From NCBI GenBank assembly GCA_964017145.1, contig CAXHKQ010000180.1, forward strand, positions 1 through 64,000: a DNA stretch of 64,000 nucleotides, written 5' to 3'. Numbering within the stretch: position 1 is the first letter of the stretch; the number at the start of each line of letters is the position of its first letter. A model generated the notes under the pieces. That model had not been told where the DNA came from and did no database searches. It was given only the letters and a program-made list of their open reading frames with translations. The stretch is from Agrocybe praecox. Taxonomy: Eukaryota; Basidiomycota; Agaricomycetes; Agaricales; Agrocybaceae. Below are positions 45,943 through 57,381 of the stretch, in pieces. A program made the position numbers and the translations under genes.

Positions 45943-47959
45943 ATGAAGGAAACAGCTACAAAAGGGCAGGGAATCTTGAAACTGCTGGAAATATTCGACG
46001 ATGAATTTTTGGATAGCATTAATGACGAAGAAAAGCGTTGGTTGCGACTTAGTAAGACTCACGTTGCCCGCCTAAAAATAGCACATTTATTAATATTCTT
46101 GGCATCTCAGTTGATCAACTCGATGATACGACGAACGCTCTGGTCGTCAATGAGCCCATTCCTTCTTCCTCACCTTCATCTACTCCTTCTGATGCCCAGA
46201 TACCGGTGCCTTCATCTTTAGCCCCAAGTGTCAATCTAGACACTCAAAACCTCAACCAACTTGCGACGGTAAGGACCGAAGCACAGCAACAACAGTCGAC
46301 GCAGTCGTTCCGACTCTAGCTGAGGACCAAAGCACAGAAACAGTAGTCGACGCAGCTCCAGGGGTAGTTCCGAGTCCAACCGAGGACCAAAGCACAACAC
46401 CAGGGGTCGTTCCGACTCTAGCTGAGGACCAAGGCATAACAGCAGCAGTCGACGGAGCTCCAGGGGTCGTTACGAGTCCAAACAAGGACCAAAGCACAAC
46501 ACCAGGGGTCGTTCCGACTCTAGCTGAGGACCAAGGCATAGCAGCAGCAGTCGACGGAGCTCCAGGGGTCGTTACGAGTCCAAACAAGGACCAAAGCACA
46601 ACACCAGGGGTCGTTCCGACTTTAGCTGCGGACCAAAGCACAGAAACAGCAGTCGACGCAGCTCTAGGGGTAGTTCCGAGTCCAACTGAGGACCAAAGTA
46701 CAACACCAGGGGTCGTTCCAACTCTAGCTGAGGACCGAAGCGTAACAGCAGTCGACGCAGCTCCAGGGGTCGTTCCGACTCTAACTGCTGCTGCCCAAGT
46801 TTTCAACGATCACAAAGCGCCAACCATGGTCATTCCAGCGGTGGAACAGATCAAGTTACAATTCCTGGCAGAGCCGGATGTATCTCCTTCAGCCAAACAT
46901 CGTCCTCGTCAAGCGAAATCACAAGGCGTCAGCGAGATTACTCCAAAGACGAACGCGCGACAATGTTTGAATCAACCGTTCCTCTTTGAGGGTCTGATAA
47001 TTTTCCCTGGGGAAGCTGGTAACACCATTGTACGTAAAGTTGTTGCGAATGTCTACTAAGCTGATTCCCTCTCTTCTCTAGAAAACATCTGATACAGAAG
47101 AGATTAATGATCTCAGGATCGAAATCAATATCGATTGTGTACTCACAAATGAAGTATGCTTGGTTCATTTTTATCAAATGATATGTTTCTTATACTCTTT
47201 TCCAACCCAGTACTCTCTCGAAGAGGAGCATTCGGTGACTGTTAAAGCCATACTAGAACTTGAGGTAAGTCCCAAAGATATTACCTCTTCCAATCCTTAT
47301 TCAATCATGAGAAGTTCTACGAACGTGCTGCATCCGACTATAATTTCAGACAAGAGAAGAGCAACATTTATCCAAAGTTAGGCGTAAGTACTGCTGTTAG
47401 AGCCCTAGTATCTTCTCAGGCTCTGCTTCACATATCTCATTTAGATGCAGAAAGACCGCCCTCGGTTTCTGTTGTTGGTCAAAAACTTGGAAAAATCTTA
47501 TGCTCAGAGGAAACTTTATCATGTCGCCGACCCTGGTCAATCAGTCCCTAACATCTTTAGTGACGAAGTCCAATTCGACAAGCTCTTCCTCATGACCACA
47601 CATAAGCATCTACGTGATGGGCCCACCATAATCAGTCCAAAGAAGGCCCATGGTGTTCTGTTTGACGATGACGGGTTTAAGACTATAGACATATTACATA
47701 GTATGATATGCATCCAAGGTATGTGTCTGTGGTTCCGAATCAATCTTTGACTCTTTACTCAAACAATTCTACAGATCAATCCTCCTTGGATTTCAAGCTG
47801 TCCACTGTAATCTGTGACATGGGCACTTTGATGCACATACTGAAGGCCTTCAAACAAGCAGCTGGTCAAATCACGATTGCCAGTCATACTCCCATGGGCT
47901 TAATGGATGGGGCATATCCTCCCATGTCCCAAATTTTCCTGATATACAGGATTTTGTAA
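45943..47959 (+). CDS. Unrecognised multi-exon gene with a Pro/Thr/Val tandem-repeat region
   Basis: The likely first coding stretch is MKETATKGQGILKLLEIFDD, EFLDSINDEEKRWLRLSK (from 45943), then a Ser/Pro-rich part (IPSSSPSSTPSDAQIPVP). From about 46270 to 46790 a 34-residue unit of the type DQSTTPGVVPTLAEDQG, AAVDGAPGVVTSPNK is repeated, followed by VIPAEQ-like non-repeat sequence (46826 on), exons around 47081-47153 (TEEINDLRIEINIDCVL), 47212-47263, 47445-47720 (RPRFLLLVKNLEKSYAQR; FDDDGFKTIDILHSMICI) and a last exon to 47959 (CDMGTLMHILKAFKQAAGQ). The Ser/Pro part and the repeats lie in different frames around 46265, so there is either a small intron or a frameshift there. Function unknown. 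Confidence 0.5.
46270..46790 (+). repeat. Coding minisatellite, 102-bp unit, about five copies
   Basis: Units contain GTCGACGCAGCTCCAGGGGT and CCAACACCAGGGGTCGTTCC-like blocks. Two neighbouring units (starting near 46447 and 46549) are almost identical, indicating recent duplication. Confidence 0.75.
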
Positions 47960-48513
47960 TTATTGTACTTATTATTATATCGAGTCGACACAAAAAATGG
48001 ATGTTGATTTTACATATATTATTTCATTATTCCTTGAAACTCTGATATAATACATGATGTAGCAATGTAGCCTACGCTGCCGGATGAAATCAAGACAGGA
48101 TATGTAGTGGTTTTTCATGCACAAATCGAATGAAAGAGACGTAAATTTATATTATTGATGATGTACATATATTTTATAATAAAATCAGTTGAGTAGCAAC
48201 ATACATGCAGTCTGCAGATGAAAGAGTAGGACTGCTTGCAGGTCCTTCCCTTCCCAAGACCATCCACGAATGCAGGCACCCACAGTTGCCGGACATGTAT
48301 ATGCCACTGAACCAAGCAGCTTGCTTTCTTGTCGCTCACCTGTCCAAGGTGAGTATGCCACCCATTTGCTACCAACTGGTAAGACAGGTCAGGGCACAAA
48401 GTTAAACAAGGGAGAAAGAAGTTGCTAGGAATATACTTGCAAAACAACACAACCAGTCAGCTCCCTCGCGCATCCAACGCGCATATGCGACATCGGATTG
48501 TACAGAGAATGTC
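47960..48513. other. No gene seen
   Basis: AT-rich 3' flank followed by unstructured sequence. Confidence 0.45.
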
Positions 48514-48706
48514 GAAGAGCATGATGGATGATATGGTAGCTAGGGAAAGGGCAGGTTGAGAACGAGAAGGTGATAAATAAAGGGTGTACTCACGGCCCAG
48601 CTCGAGAATAACGGAGAGCGTGATGGATGATATAGTAGCTAGGAAGAGGGCAGGATGAGAACGAGTAAGTGATAAATATAAGGGTGTACTCACAAGCCAG
48701 CTCGCT
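48514..48706. repeat. Two-copy ~98-bp tandem repeat
   Basis: The unit runs from GAGCATGATGGATGATATGG through AGCTAGGGAAAGGGCAGG and AAAGGGTGTACTCAC to CCAGCTCG, and is repeated from about 48612 as GAGCGTGATGGATGATATAG and so on. Each copy contains a TGTACTCAC, complementary to a 5' splice-like GTGAGTACA. Confidence 0.7.
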
Positions 48707-50250
48707 CGCTAATCCAACACATGTATGTCACCAATTATTTTTAGCATGTGCCAGAAAGGACCGGAGACCTTTCAACAAGAGGTGGAAGGTGTTGTTGTGC
48801 TTCAGGCGCAAGTGGCGCAACCCTCGTGTTTTGTTGCAACTTGTCAGGGTATAAAGCAGTATGTCGGTGAAGAGTGTTGACTTCCAGCCTCAACGACGTT
48901 CGAGATGTGTGAAAGGAGAGTGGGAGCCCAAGATAACGGACGCGATGTTCGAGCTGTGGAACGTCGCGGTGTGAGTAATGGAAGTTGCTGGCGAACTCGC
49001 GTACGAAAACCATCACTCCCTAAGCTCGGCTGGACGCCGGGGCCGACCGTTCCGGGAGACCCCATGCTAATGCACGTTGGGTATTAGTAAGCGCCTGGCG
49101 GCTGGCCAACCAACGATCACATGACCGAACCGGTTACCGGCAAAACGAGAGCCCGACCTCTTAACTGTGACTGTTGACAAGATCAAAAACAGGACGCGCG
49201 CGTTATGAGATCTGAGATCTCCCAGTGAAACTCGGACATGGGGTTTTCTGTCGAAAGTAGACAAAACCTGTGATTTCCTGAGAAGATTTGGGCCGATCTG
49301 TGCCGCTCAGACATTCACATTTTTGACTTATATATTTCTTTCTATAATTAGCCTAAAGCTTCTTCGATCGCGAACCCTGTTGCCAAACCGCTTGATCACC
49401 TTTGACCGGGACCCCTTCACTCACACCCTTGCCCATACTCCATCGTCGCAAATTGCCACGGACGCGCTATTCGAGTCGAGCTTCGCATCTAACACTACCA
49501 AACAAGACCAACGTTCTGCGGTGGCCCTTTCGCCCATGTCGCCTTCTGCCTTTCTGTTTTGCTCCACCACCATCACCCGCACAAACCTCCCTCTTATCCC
49601 GATGCCGCTCGTCTACGGCGCTGCTCTCGAGCACGTTGCGTACGCAGCAATATATCTCGGAGAACGTTCGACTTTCGCAGAAACACTACGCAGGTCTCGT
49701 GGCTGAGTAATGACAGAACTGGGGTTAAAGGTAAGTAAATGTGCTATGACGCTGTCTGAACATGTGCTTACCAGGTTTTTCGCACGCATCTAGGTATATC
49801 TTTCACTTCTATGAAAACTAATAAAGGCAATAGAGTTCGTATATGCGTCGCGGCCAAATATGAGGTAAGTTTTCTTCATATGTTATGCCATATATGCGTC
49901 TCAAACGCCTCTTTACTTTGTTCTAGACCGCATATATTCACGCCAGAAGCTTTCGCGATCCGATATGTGAGTTTTCTGTCCGTATTAGTCAATATATGCG
50001 CTCACCACTTCAAAATTTTGTTAGTATTTACTATCATGTATCGTTCTTGACACTCCCGTTCGAGGTACGCGTCACCTCTCGTAGGGCTGCCACTGTAAGT
50101 CCTCTTATTCTACCATGGCACACCTCTACTTCACCTTTGCTAACTCAGAATACTTCTAGGGCAAACTGAACGGTGTGCTATTGGAGTATCTAGCTGTGCC
50201 GTATGCTCTGGCTAGAACCTTCTAACTTCTTAAGTACGGATCTGTGACTT
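48707..50250. other. No recognised gene
   Basis: Short frames only. Plus-strand 49402-49710 ends with SSTLRTQQYISENVRLSQKH then YAGLVAE, resembling a mitochondrial presequence, but nothing recognisable follows. Splice-like GTAAGT and TTCTAG signals occur between 49730 and 50160 around very short exons. This may be another decayed fragment. Confidence 0.3.
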
Positions 50251-52320
50251 CTATGTAAAATGGTAAAAATATACATATATAATCAGAAAATCTCAGAAAC
50301 TACCCGACTACTCCAGGAATACCCCGTAGAATTAAGGCTACCAATTATCCCTAAAAGCGCAGCTAATCCCCGAAAAATGTCAGAATTTCTCAGAATTTCT
50401 CAGAATTACACATTTATTTCGGCCAATTCTATATTTCAAAAATCTGTGCTCGCTCAGATTCCCAGAAAAAAATCTGCAGAATGGACAAAAACTGGGATTG
50501 AATGTGTTTATCTGCAGGCTCAGATAAACACAGCTAATCCCCGATATCCCCATGGCCGAGTTTCACTGGGGTTCCAGCCTGACCGGCCCATCAGGAAAAC
50601 TACATATTTACTTGGGCGCCTTACGCGCCTTAGCGAACTGTCGATCACTTGAAAGTCGACTTAGCGACACTTAGCGACTTGGATGACTTGGTACACTTTT
50701 CTTACCGGCTAACCGATCACGCCGCGTTAAGCCGAAGTTGGAAATTGGTCGGTAAGACTCTAAGACCTTTTAAGACGCTAAGTGTGTAAGTTTGTAAGAA
50801 CCCAATTTTTGGTGGTACATACTACAGATTACTGCGATCAGCAGGGATCGAACTCAAAGGGTTGCGATTAAAAAGCAAATCCGTTGATGGAACTTACTAT
50901 TCCGCCATTGCCCTTACTTCAAAAAACCTTACAGACTGGCCTTCCCTGTCGCCTAATGCCCAGGTGAGTCACTTATTTGATCTTTCAATAAATATCGATG
51001 AATCCTTTCAAACTCCGACCGCGTGACGTTTGACTGCAAGTTTTCTGTTTCTTTCTGTCCTTCCTCTTCCCTCATCCACCTCTCCATTACCTTCAGGGTT
51101 TCTGATCCATTTTGTGAGTCATCTTTCGTTTCTAGCTACTCGTTAATCACATGAACAAACGTAGCAACCTGCGGAAATTACTCGCCATGTACCTATGATC
51201 AAGATTGAACAAGCGGGGGGATCCCTTGCACAAAAGTATCGAAAATTGACCCGGGATGACTCGATAGAGAATCGATGGAATACGGTGCGTCTTTTTCAAC
51301 CAGTACAGCGGTGTATTGAGTGTCGCTCAACGCTCTGACAGGTTTACCCGGCCACACCCGGTCTAGCGGGAAATTTTTTGTACTAGGTAGGTACTATAGT
51401 TTCTTCTATTCAGTGATATACTACCACTTCGTTCGTTTAACGTCCGCATTTCGTTTTCGAGCACTATCCGTGACCCCAACCGTGGTCGAAGAACCCCAGG
51501 TGTATGTTCCGTTTTCCGTCCGTTTACGCCTACTACGAACCCAGTGCTGTTCACTTCTGTGTCCGTGATCTTTTGTCCATTCATCATTTCTCTTTTCCTT
51601 TCCGCGCACCGTCCGTCCGTTCCATGTCATTCCTGGCTGATTCCGTTTCCGTCATTTCCACCCTAGTTTTTCCGTTGCGGGTCAACAGGCACTTGACCTT
51701 CTTCTGTACCCTCCCTTACCCCAGAAGCTAAACTGCACACCCTGCGCGAGGGTAACCGCCTTGTAGATGCATTGGGTGCTCTGTCCACAACCTCTGGACC
51801 ACAGAAAGGATCACGCAATCTAGACGGTGCCTCGGCTGGTGATATCTCAAGCGGCGGAAGCTCGTACCAGGCTAACTTGTGTGGTAAGCATTATTTTATT
51901 TCTTATATTTCTAGAGCTAATCTCTATCTAGTGTAAATATATCTTTTTATTTGGGAAGATTGGCGACCATCGCCTCAAACTATTGTCGATGTGTGGCAAT
52001 CACAAAGAGGAAACTGGTGACTAGTGTCGATATCGGATTCGTGTAGCTTTAAATTTTGTTGTAGTAAATACTATTACATTTGAATACTATTTTATTTACA
52101 CTACAAAATTGTGTGACCTGAAAAGCTATGATACCTGTCTTATCTGACTTACTGACTTAGCGACTTGGGCCAACTTAGCAACGTCTTGGGTAAGACCGAT
52201 CACTTGGAGCAGGAGATTCACTTCTTATCCAAGTGACCCGGTCTTAGCGACTTACGCATCTTACATTACTTGGCGTCTGTACCAAGTCGTGTAAGTTCGT
52301 CGACAGCTGCCCACAGCAGC
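50250..52320. repeat. Repeat block with CTTAGCGACTT motifs at both ends
   Basis: 50620-50800 and 52130-52300 are both packed with CTTAGCGACTT / GACTTGGTACA-type motifs. 'ATGACTTGGTACAC' near 50675 is inverted as CTGTACCAAGTCGTG at about 52277. The ends therefore look related and partly inverted, bracketing about 1.5 kb that holds a tRNA-like sequence and low-complexity CCGTTTCCGTC-type DNA but no gene. CAGAATTTCTCAGAATTTCTCAG-like short tandem units occur near 50387-50409. Possibly a non-autonomous element. Confidence 0.4.
50830..50913 (-). tRNA. tRNA-like sequence (pseudo-tRNA or SINE head)
   Basis: On the minus strand an A-box-like TGGCGGAATAGTAAG lies near 50907-50893 and a B-box-like GAGTTCGATCCCTGC at 50855-50841, correctly ordered and spaced, with CTTTTTAATC between them resembling an anticodon loop. 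Acceptor and T-stem pairing is poor by hand, so this is probably a degenerate tRNA or a tRNA-derived SINE promoter, not a working tRNA. Confidence 0.35.
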
Positions 52321-52399
52321 TAGGTCGTATTGTGTCATCGTATCTGTATCGATGCCCGCTGAGTTAATAACCACCAACTAGCACGAAGCAACGGAGAAG

Positions 52400-54423
52400 A
52401 TGGCGGAAGCTTCCAAAGTGAATTCCCACGCCAAAAGAAAGCAAGGTTCAAATCACCCGGTGCGTTCAAACTTAGCTCTCTTACCCCCCTGTGCCGCTCT
52501 GTAAAGTCACCAGATGCAGAAGGACTCTCTGAATAACACTAGTCCAGGACTTCTCCAACAGCAAGAAAATACCGAGTTCCTCATGCTCATTTCTGGATTG
52601 AATGAGAAAGAAGGTGGGAAAGAATATTCTCTCTTTCAATTTGGATTTATAAAGCAGTTTTATGGGGGATATAGATGAACTTTACCCTTCGGTTACTCAT
52701 GAATTCAAAGCCATTGATGGTCTCCGGTCTATTTTAGAGAGACAGATCGAGGCCCTCAGGTCCGACTTGCTTGATGTCCATGCAACCCTTGAGCGGTCTG
52801 TGAGTCGAGTAACACAGGAAGTAGACTCGGTTTACCAGGCCATAGACGAAATAAAAACCATTATGGCGGACCTTCAGGAGGAAACTGATCAAACCCTTGA
52901 ACGCACACTCCATAGAGACATCAAAAAAATTGAGAAAAGACTGGTATGCTTTTTCTTTGACTACTTTCGACAAGTCAATTCTAAGTGGATCAACTAGGGC
53001 TCACTTTTCGAGAGCTACGAGCAGCTAAAAGCAGATAATATACGGCTCAGCGAGCAGGTTACCCAACTTCGACAATCAAAACGCACAGAAACATGGCATA
53101 ACATACAACAGGCAGCATTCTGCGAGGAGCGAGAAATTATTTTCGGCATCATCAATCCCATCCTCAGTGCTCTCAAGGAGGCGATCGATAACAACAACAC
53201 GAGCCAAACATATGAAATAAGTCTCTTGCGAAAAATTATACAGACTCACGAGTGTCGTATACACAAGACCAAGGAAAGGATCGACGAAATGGCAGATCAT
53301 GTGGACTTCGATATTCGAAACCTGCAAGACAGTATGCGAGGTAAATTGTTTCTTTGGATTAGTTCTTGAATCCCAACAAGCTTACTTCATAGGAGCATTG
53401 CAAATAATCCGTGAATCTAGTCGCGAATATGAGCTGGAGCAACGTATGGATATTATTTCCCTAGCAGAAGAGCTAGACATGGCAAAAGAGATGGGTCCAT
53501 CGCAGGACATCAACTCTGTTGCGCTTGATCTGGATAAGATGGAACGTGAACAGGACGCACATGAGTATGCACAACCCACGCTTCCGATATATCTTCTAGT
53601 TCAGTGCACAGTATACCAAATTTCCCTTATTTGTTTTCTTGCGGCCCAATCGCGTTGGCTAGTCCACCTTAGGATTATTCAGCAATACCGTTTCAGCGAT
53701 CGTTACAGCGACAACTCCTTCTGCGGAGCGCTTTTGGCGCATATCCGAAACCTTCTGGATAATTTGAGAAAAAAAGTCCACAGCCAAGCTTTGGCTGCCG
53801 TTTTAGAGCGCCTTAAATCTTTCGTCAAGACGGCAGGCCTACCGTGGATCAATAGCTGGATGGAGGAGGCTCATGTCATTATATGCCGGTTGTATTCGAA
53901 TTCTTCATTGCGGATTATATCGGTGAGGAATGCCTTAGACTTCCCGGAATAGATGTTTAATCGCCTTGATATACAGCATAGGAAGAACAAAGTATGCCAA
54001 TATATCGGATGGCTTGAAGTGGAATCACTTCATAGTCATCCCTTCCGAATCCAACACGCGCGCAGCTGTATAGCCTGGTATTCAATATTTCTTGCTTTCC
54101 TCAAGAATGCTCTATTTTCGCTGGCCTCTCTCGAAAAAAAAAAGTCGTTTCTCGGCTTCGCAGAAAGAGGCACTGACACCAAAATAGACTTTTCTCAAAG
54201 TAATGCTCTTCAGTACTTCGGAAAGACGGCAAGGACTCTCCTTCAAGATACTCTCCACTACTCGAGCAGCCATCAAGCCTATGTTATTGCTTTCTGCGTG
54301 GAATACATACTTGAGACCCTATTAAACTACGTATATTGGCGAATAGAGGCAACATGGGGACACGAAGAATTGATGCTTTCTTCGAAGACCCGTAGGCAAT
54401 TGCGTAACATTCACGGCCGTTGA
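52400..54423 (+). CDS. Coiled-coil protein with hydrophobic C-terminal segments
   Basis: Starts at ATG 52400 (MAEASKVNSHAKRKQGSNHP) and is about 560 residues over six or more exons. Exons 3-5 are long coiled coil: GLRSILERQIEALRSDLLDV, VDSVYQAIDEIKTIMADLQE, YEQLKADNIRLSEQVTQLRQ, RIHKTKERIDEMADHVDF. A hydrophobic segment (LPIYLLVQCTVYQISLICFL) lies near the middle of the last third, and another (WYSIFLAFLKNALFSLASL) nearer the C-terminus. An apparent in-frame TAG at 53950 lies inside a clean 54-bp intron (53923-53976), so the frame is intact. Directly upstream of, and on the same strand as, the SUN-domain gene, so it could be a membrane or nuclear-envelope tether (inference). Confidence 0.65.
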
Positions 54424-54600
54424 GCCGTTGATAGTAGCTAGGAGCGTATATATATGCTAGAGAATGGCTAAGCATGTTGTCATACGAGTATATAAAACAA
54501 ATCTGGAGTAATACGTCTATTGAAGCTTGATCTTGGATTAATATTCAAGTCTATTACTACTCAAGGGCATCCAGCAGATGCCCTTGATCATAAAGCACGT

Positions 54601-54612
54601 GCATATATATGC
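54601..54612. promoter_or_regulatory. Palindromic TATA-like site
   Basis: GCATATATATGC is a perfect 12-bp palindrome about 78 bp upstream of the preferred SUN-gene ATG at 54690, a reasonable TATA-box position. It argues against starting the protein at the ATG at 54609, which overlaps it. Confidence 0.45.
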
Positions 54613-54689
54613 GTTTCGTTCAAACGTTAACGTTCACTTTCACTGCTCACCGCAACCGCCCTCAAAACAGAATCAACTCTTTATACGCT

Positions 54690-55823
54690 ATGCCTCTCAA
54701 ATCTAAGAGCGACCCATTCAATACTCGTCAATTTATATTGCCTACCTCGCGGTACATTGGCACCCCCCCTTGGTCGTCGGCACAAGTGATGCATGCGCAC
54801 GAAGATGGACTCAATGTTCCACAACGGCCCACATCTATTATATCCGAACCAGCAGCCTCGCCATTGACCAAGCTTCTCAAATTTGTCTGGAATTCAAAGG
54901 TATGCATGATGTATCTACACTTTGGGTTATTATTCTGATTTGAGTAGATGCAAATCTTAATCCATTCGACGATAATTTTCGCTCTCTTGTCCTCTGCAGG
55001 GATGGAAGTAGTGTCGAGTTATCAAATAAGTCCACCTCTCCGCTACGTGGCACAAATCCTGTGCCAGCATGATCCAACCGGGTATCTTCGCCATGGTTGT
55101 GACCTCATTTCGCTTGCGCCTTCGGGACCCCCTCCAGCCATAGGTGTATTTCCATCGAGGCCTCATCCAACGCCCGCCCGACGAAATTACGCGGCGCACG
55201 GAGGAGGAGCCACTATCCTTCGGGAATATACATCTGTCACGCACGGAGAAAAGCCTTGCACACGTTGGCCATTCGTTATGCGCACATGTCAGATGGAAAA
55301 TTTGCATATCAACTCCCCTAACATTGCCTTGGAGGAAAGTACTGAAGAAGGCGACTGCTGGGAGTTCTCCGGGTCCGCTGGCCAGTTGGCATTCAATATG
55401 AGTGAATCGATCTCTATTACGGACATAGGGTTGGATTACCCCGATTCTTCTCTTCTCAGCCAATTTGCATTTGGAAAGACGCCTCGAAACGTGTCTGTAT
55501 GGACTCTTGCCAACGAATCTGATCTCCGCAACGGGGGGTCAGATCAAGTAGTTGCTCTACCTGCCACAGATTTTTTGATCAGACGGCTTCCAGGAAGGCA
55601 GACAACGTATGACGGAACATTTGTTCGCATAGCCCAGTTCCAGTACAACCCTTCATCCGTCGACACCCCAACCAAGCAATTCTTCAACATAACAAACCTA
55701 ACTCCCAAATTGTCTAGTCGCACCATCATTATCAAAATCGAGAGCAATTTTGGAGCGCCTACAACTTGTCTCTATTGGGTGGGCATCTTCGGGGAAATTT
55801 GGTCCACCATAGATAGTGAATAG
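54690..55823 (+). CDS. SUN-domain protein
   Basis: SUN (Sad1/UNC-84) proteins span the inner nuclear membrane and bind KASH partners to form LINC bridges; a second class acts in the secretory pathway. Exon 1 encodes MPLKSKSDPFNTRQFILPTS and a Pro/Ser-rich segment. After a ~50-bp intron, exon 2 has a short hydrophobic stretch (MQILIHSTIIFALLSSAG), probably the membrane segment, a linker of ~100 residues, then the SUN domain: NIALEESTEEGDCWEFSGSA, GQLAFNMSESISITDIGLDY, FAFGKTPRNVSVWTLAN, FVRIAQFQYNPSS, IIIKIESNFGAPTTCLYWVG, IFGE. The GxCWxFxGSxGQ, PR-x-SVW and SNxG-x-x-x-TCLY signatures are all present. It is about 360 residues, with no long coiled coil of its own. Faces the Brl1/Brr6-type gene. 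Confidence 0.85.
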
Positions 55824-56207
55824 TTCTATAGAGCTTGGCGAGGCACGATCTACGACTGATATGAGAAATATTAATGTTAATGTTAAACTCTGTTGCTTAT
55901 CGTCCATTATCCTCGTAACTCAGTCTCTGCCAGTGGGGACCCTTTCAGGCGTATATATGGGACTCTGAGCACCCGTAAATCTTAAACCTCCATCTTTCTG
56001 ATCATCCATAATTTTATGCATATATAGCTCAATCTCTCAGAGGCCTCCCATTGTCGCCGCTTTTTCCATAGCTTACATTTAGAAACGGGTTAAGAGTTGC
56101 TCATAGCATAGGTGTTTAATATGATTACATGCATAAGTAGACAGGAGAGTATGCGACAAAATGATTGAGATGAGGAAATAGGCGACTCATGCCTGTTATT
56201 CGCTCAT
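55824..56207. other. Convergent intergenic region
   Basis: 384 bp between the stops of the SUN gene (plus) and the Brl1/Brr6-type gene (minus). No gene; presumably both 3' UTRs and terminators. Confidence 0.5.
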
Positions 56208-57161
56208 CTACCTCTTGGCCAAGAAAATTGCGAGGGAAAGAAAGGCCTAACATTTGAACAATTTAAGCTCACGGGAATTGAAAAATAAGTATGCTTGTTT
56301 AAATGCTCTCACTATGGTTTTGTAGCTGAGACGGCCTATAAACCCCTCCAAAAGCTCTGCTAACACTTCTGCTGCTATTCCGGCGGCAATCTTAATCTTT
56401 CCGACGGAATCTGGATGGGAGCTCATGCAAAGGAACCAAGCGTCACATTTTTGAGCGATGAAAGGGATTTGAGCTGTCCCGCATTGATTTTCCTCGTAGT
56501 TTCTAGCGCATGTCTTCACGTCGCGTGTAGCACCTATATTCAAAATTCAGGTATAGGTTCAAAGAGCTATATATTCGGTGAACATACCAATCTTTTCCAT
56601 CGTGATTTTCCAATTGAGATCTTCGATGAATGTTTGAGCCAATATATAGAGTAAGTAGTAGGAGGCGAGCGCAGCAAGGTTGAAACGGGAACGTAGCCAC
56701 AGCCATTTCAATGATCTGATATTAAAGGCGGGAGACATAAGCTAGGTGTAAGATAGAGTTATAATAGAATGGATCTTACTGCTTAGTTGAAATTAATCCG
56801 GTGTATACACTTTCCAACTCGTAGAGAGCCGCAAGCGGTCCTTTTCTGCTGGTATGTTCATCTTCGTCTGAAGTTTTGTTGCTGGGGTCCCAAGGCTCTT
56901 CGTTACAAATATCCTTGCTCGACTGTTCCAGTAGTTCAGGGATTGGGAAGGTTAAATTTGCTGTCCTATAATTACGCTACGTATACAGCATCAGTCATAA
57001 GGTAGAGTAGCAGAGTTCTGTATCACCCCAATTGATCCGCCGCCGAATGGTTCCCAGTCCGCGGACCATGTATGCAAGTTGTTGAGCGTCTCTGAACTAC
57101 TACCAGTAGAAGAAGCAGTCCTCTGCCTAGTTTTAGAGCGTGTCTGATAGCGAGAAGGCAT
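56208..57161 (-). CDS. BRL1: Brl1/Brr6-type nuclear envelope protein
   Basis: Brl1/Brr6 proteins promote membrane fusion during nuclear pore assembly and affect nuclear-envelope lipids. The minus-strand exons give MPSRYQTRSKTRQRTASSTG (ATG 57161), an acidic linker (TFPIPELLEQSSKDICNEEP; YELESVYTGLISTK), transmembrane helix 1 (FNLAALASYYLLYILAQTF), the lumenal domain with four conserved Cys (TCARNYEENQC; AQKCDAWFLCM) and VGKIKIAAGIAAEVLAELLE, and after a last intron (GTGAGAGCATT to AATGTTAG) helix 2, AFLSLAIFLAKR, with a stop at 56208. The Cys arrangement is the hallmark of the family. It is about 250 residues, shorter than yeast Brl1. The first intron boundary (near 57000) is uncertain. Divergent from the WD40 gene. 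Confidence 0.85.
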
Positions 57162-57381
57162 ATTTATCGAGTTGGACGCAAATACAAGGACCAGAAAGAA
57201 GAGGAATGCATCCAATTGTTGTATTATCCGGAAGTCACGCGATTGTAGGATTTGATTCGGCATCAGGAAGCGAACAATACCGGAAATAGCCGAATTCAAA
57301 TTCGGCATTATTCGGCGGAGTGGATCATATATATATATATGCAATATACAATAATAAATCGCTCTGATACTTTCGACAAGC
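57162..57381. promoter_or_regulatory. Bidirectional promoter with TA repeat
   Basis: 220 bp separate the divergent ATGs of the Brl1/Brr6-type and WD40 genes. An (AT)n run at about 57327-57340 sits some 45 bp from the WD40 ATG. Two ATTCGGC motifs lie nearby (57301-57316). Coordinate expression is plausible but not shown. Confidence 0.45.

Noticed and set aside
45819..46019. Minus-strand frame ending in a basic SRSKNKK tail
   Set aside because: It overlaps the better-supported plus-strand exon starting at 45943 and has no partner exons.
46252..46806. 184-residue minus-strand frame through the 46.3-46.8 kb repeat
   Set aside because: Antisense shadow of the tandem repeat; the plus-strand frame continues into non-repeat coding sequence and well-formed introns.
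49402..49710. Mitochondrial enzyme start (presequence-like SQKHYAG)
   Set aside because: No enzyme sequence follows in any frame, so the resemblance alone is too weak.
50260..50652. 130-residue plus-strand frame
   Set aside because: It spans short tandem CAGAATTTCT units and repeat-block sequence and has no protein-like pattern.
53950..53952. In-frame TAG between two abutting frames of the coiled-coil gene, apparently a nonsense mutation or readthrough stop
   Set aside because: A clean 54-bp intron (GTGAGGAATGCC to GATATACAG, 53923-53976) removes it and keeps the frame.
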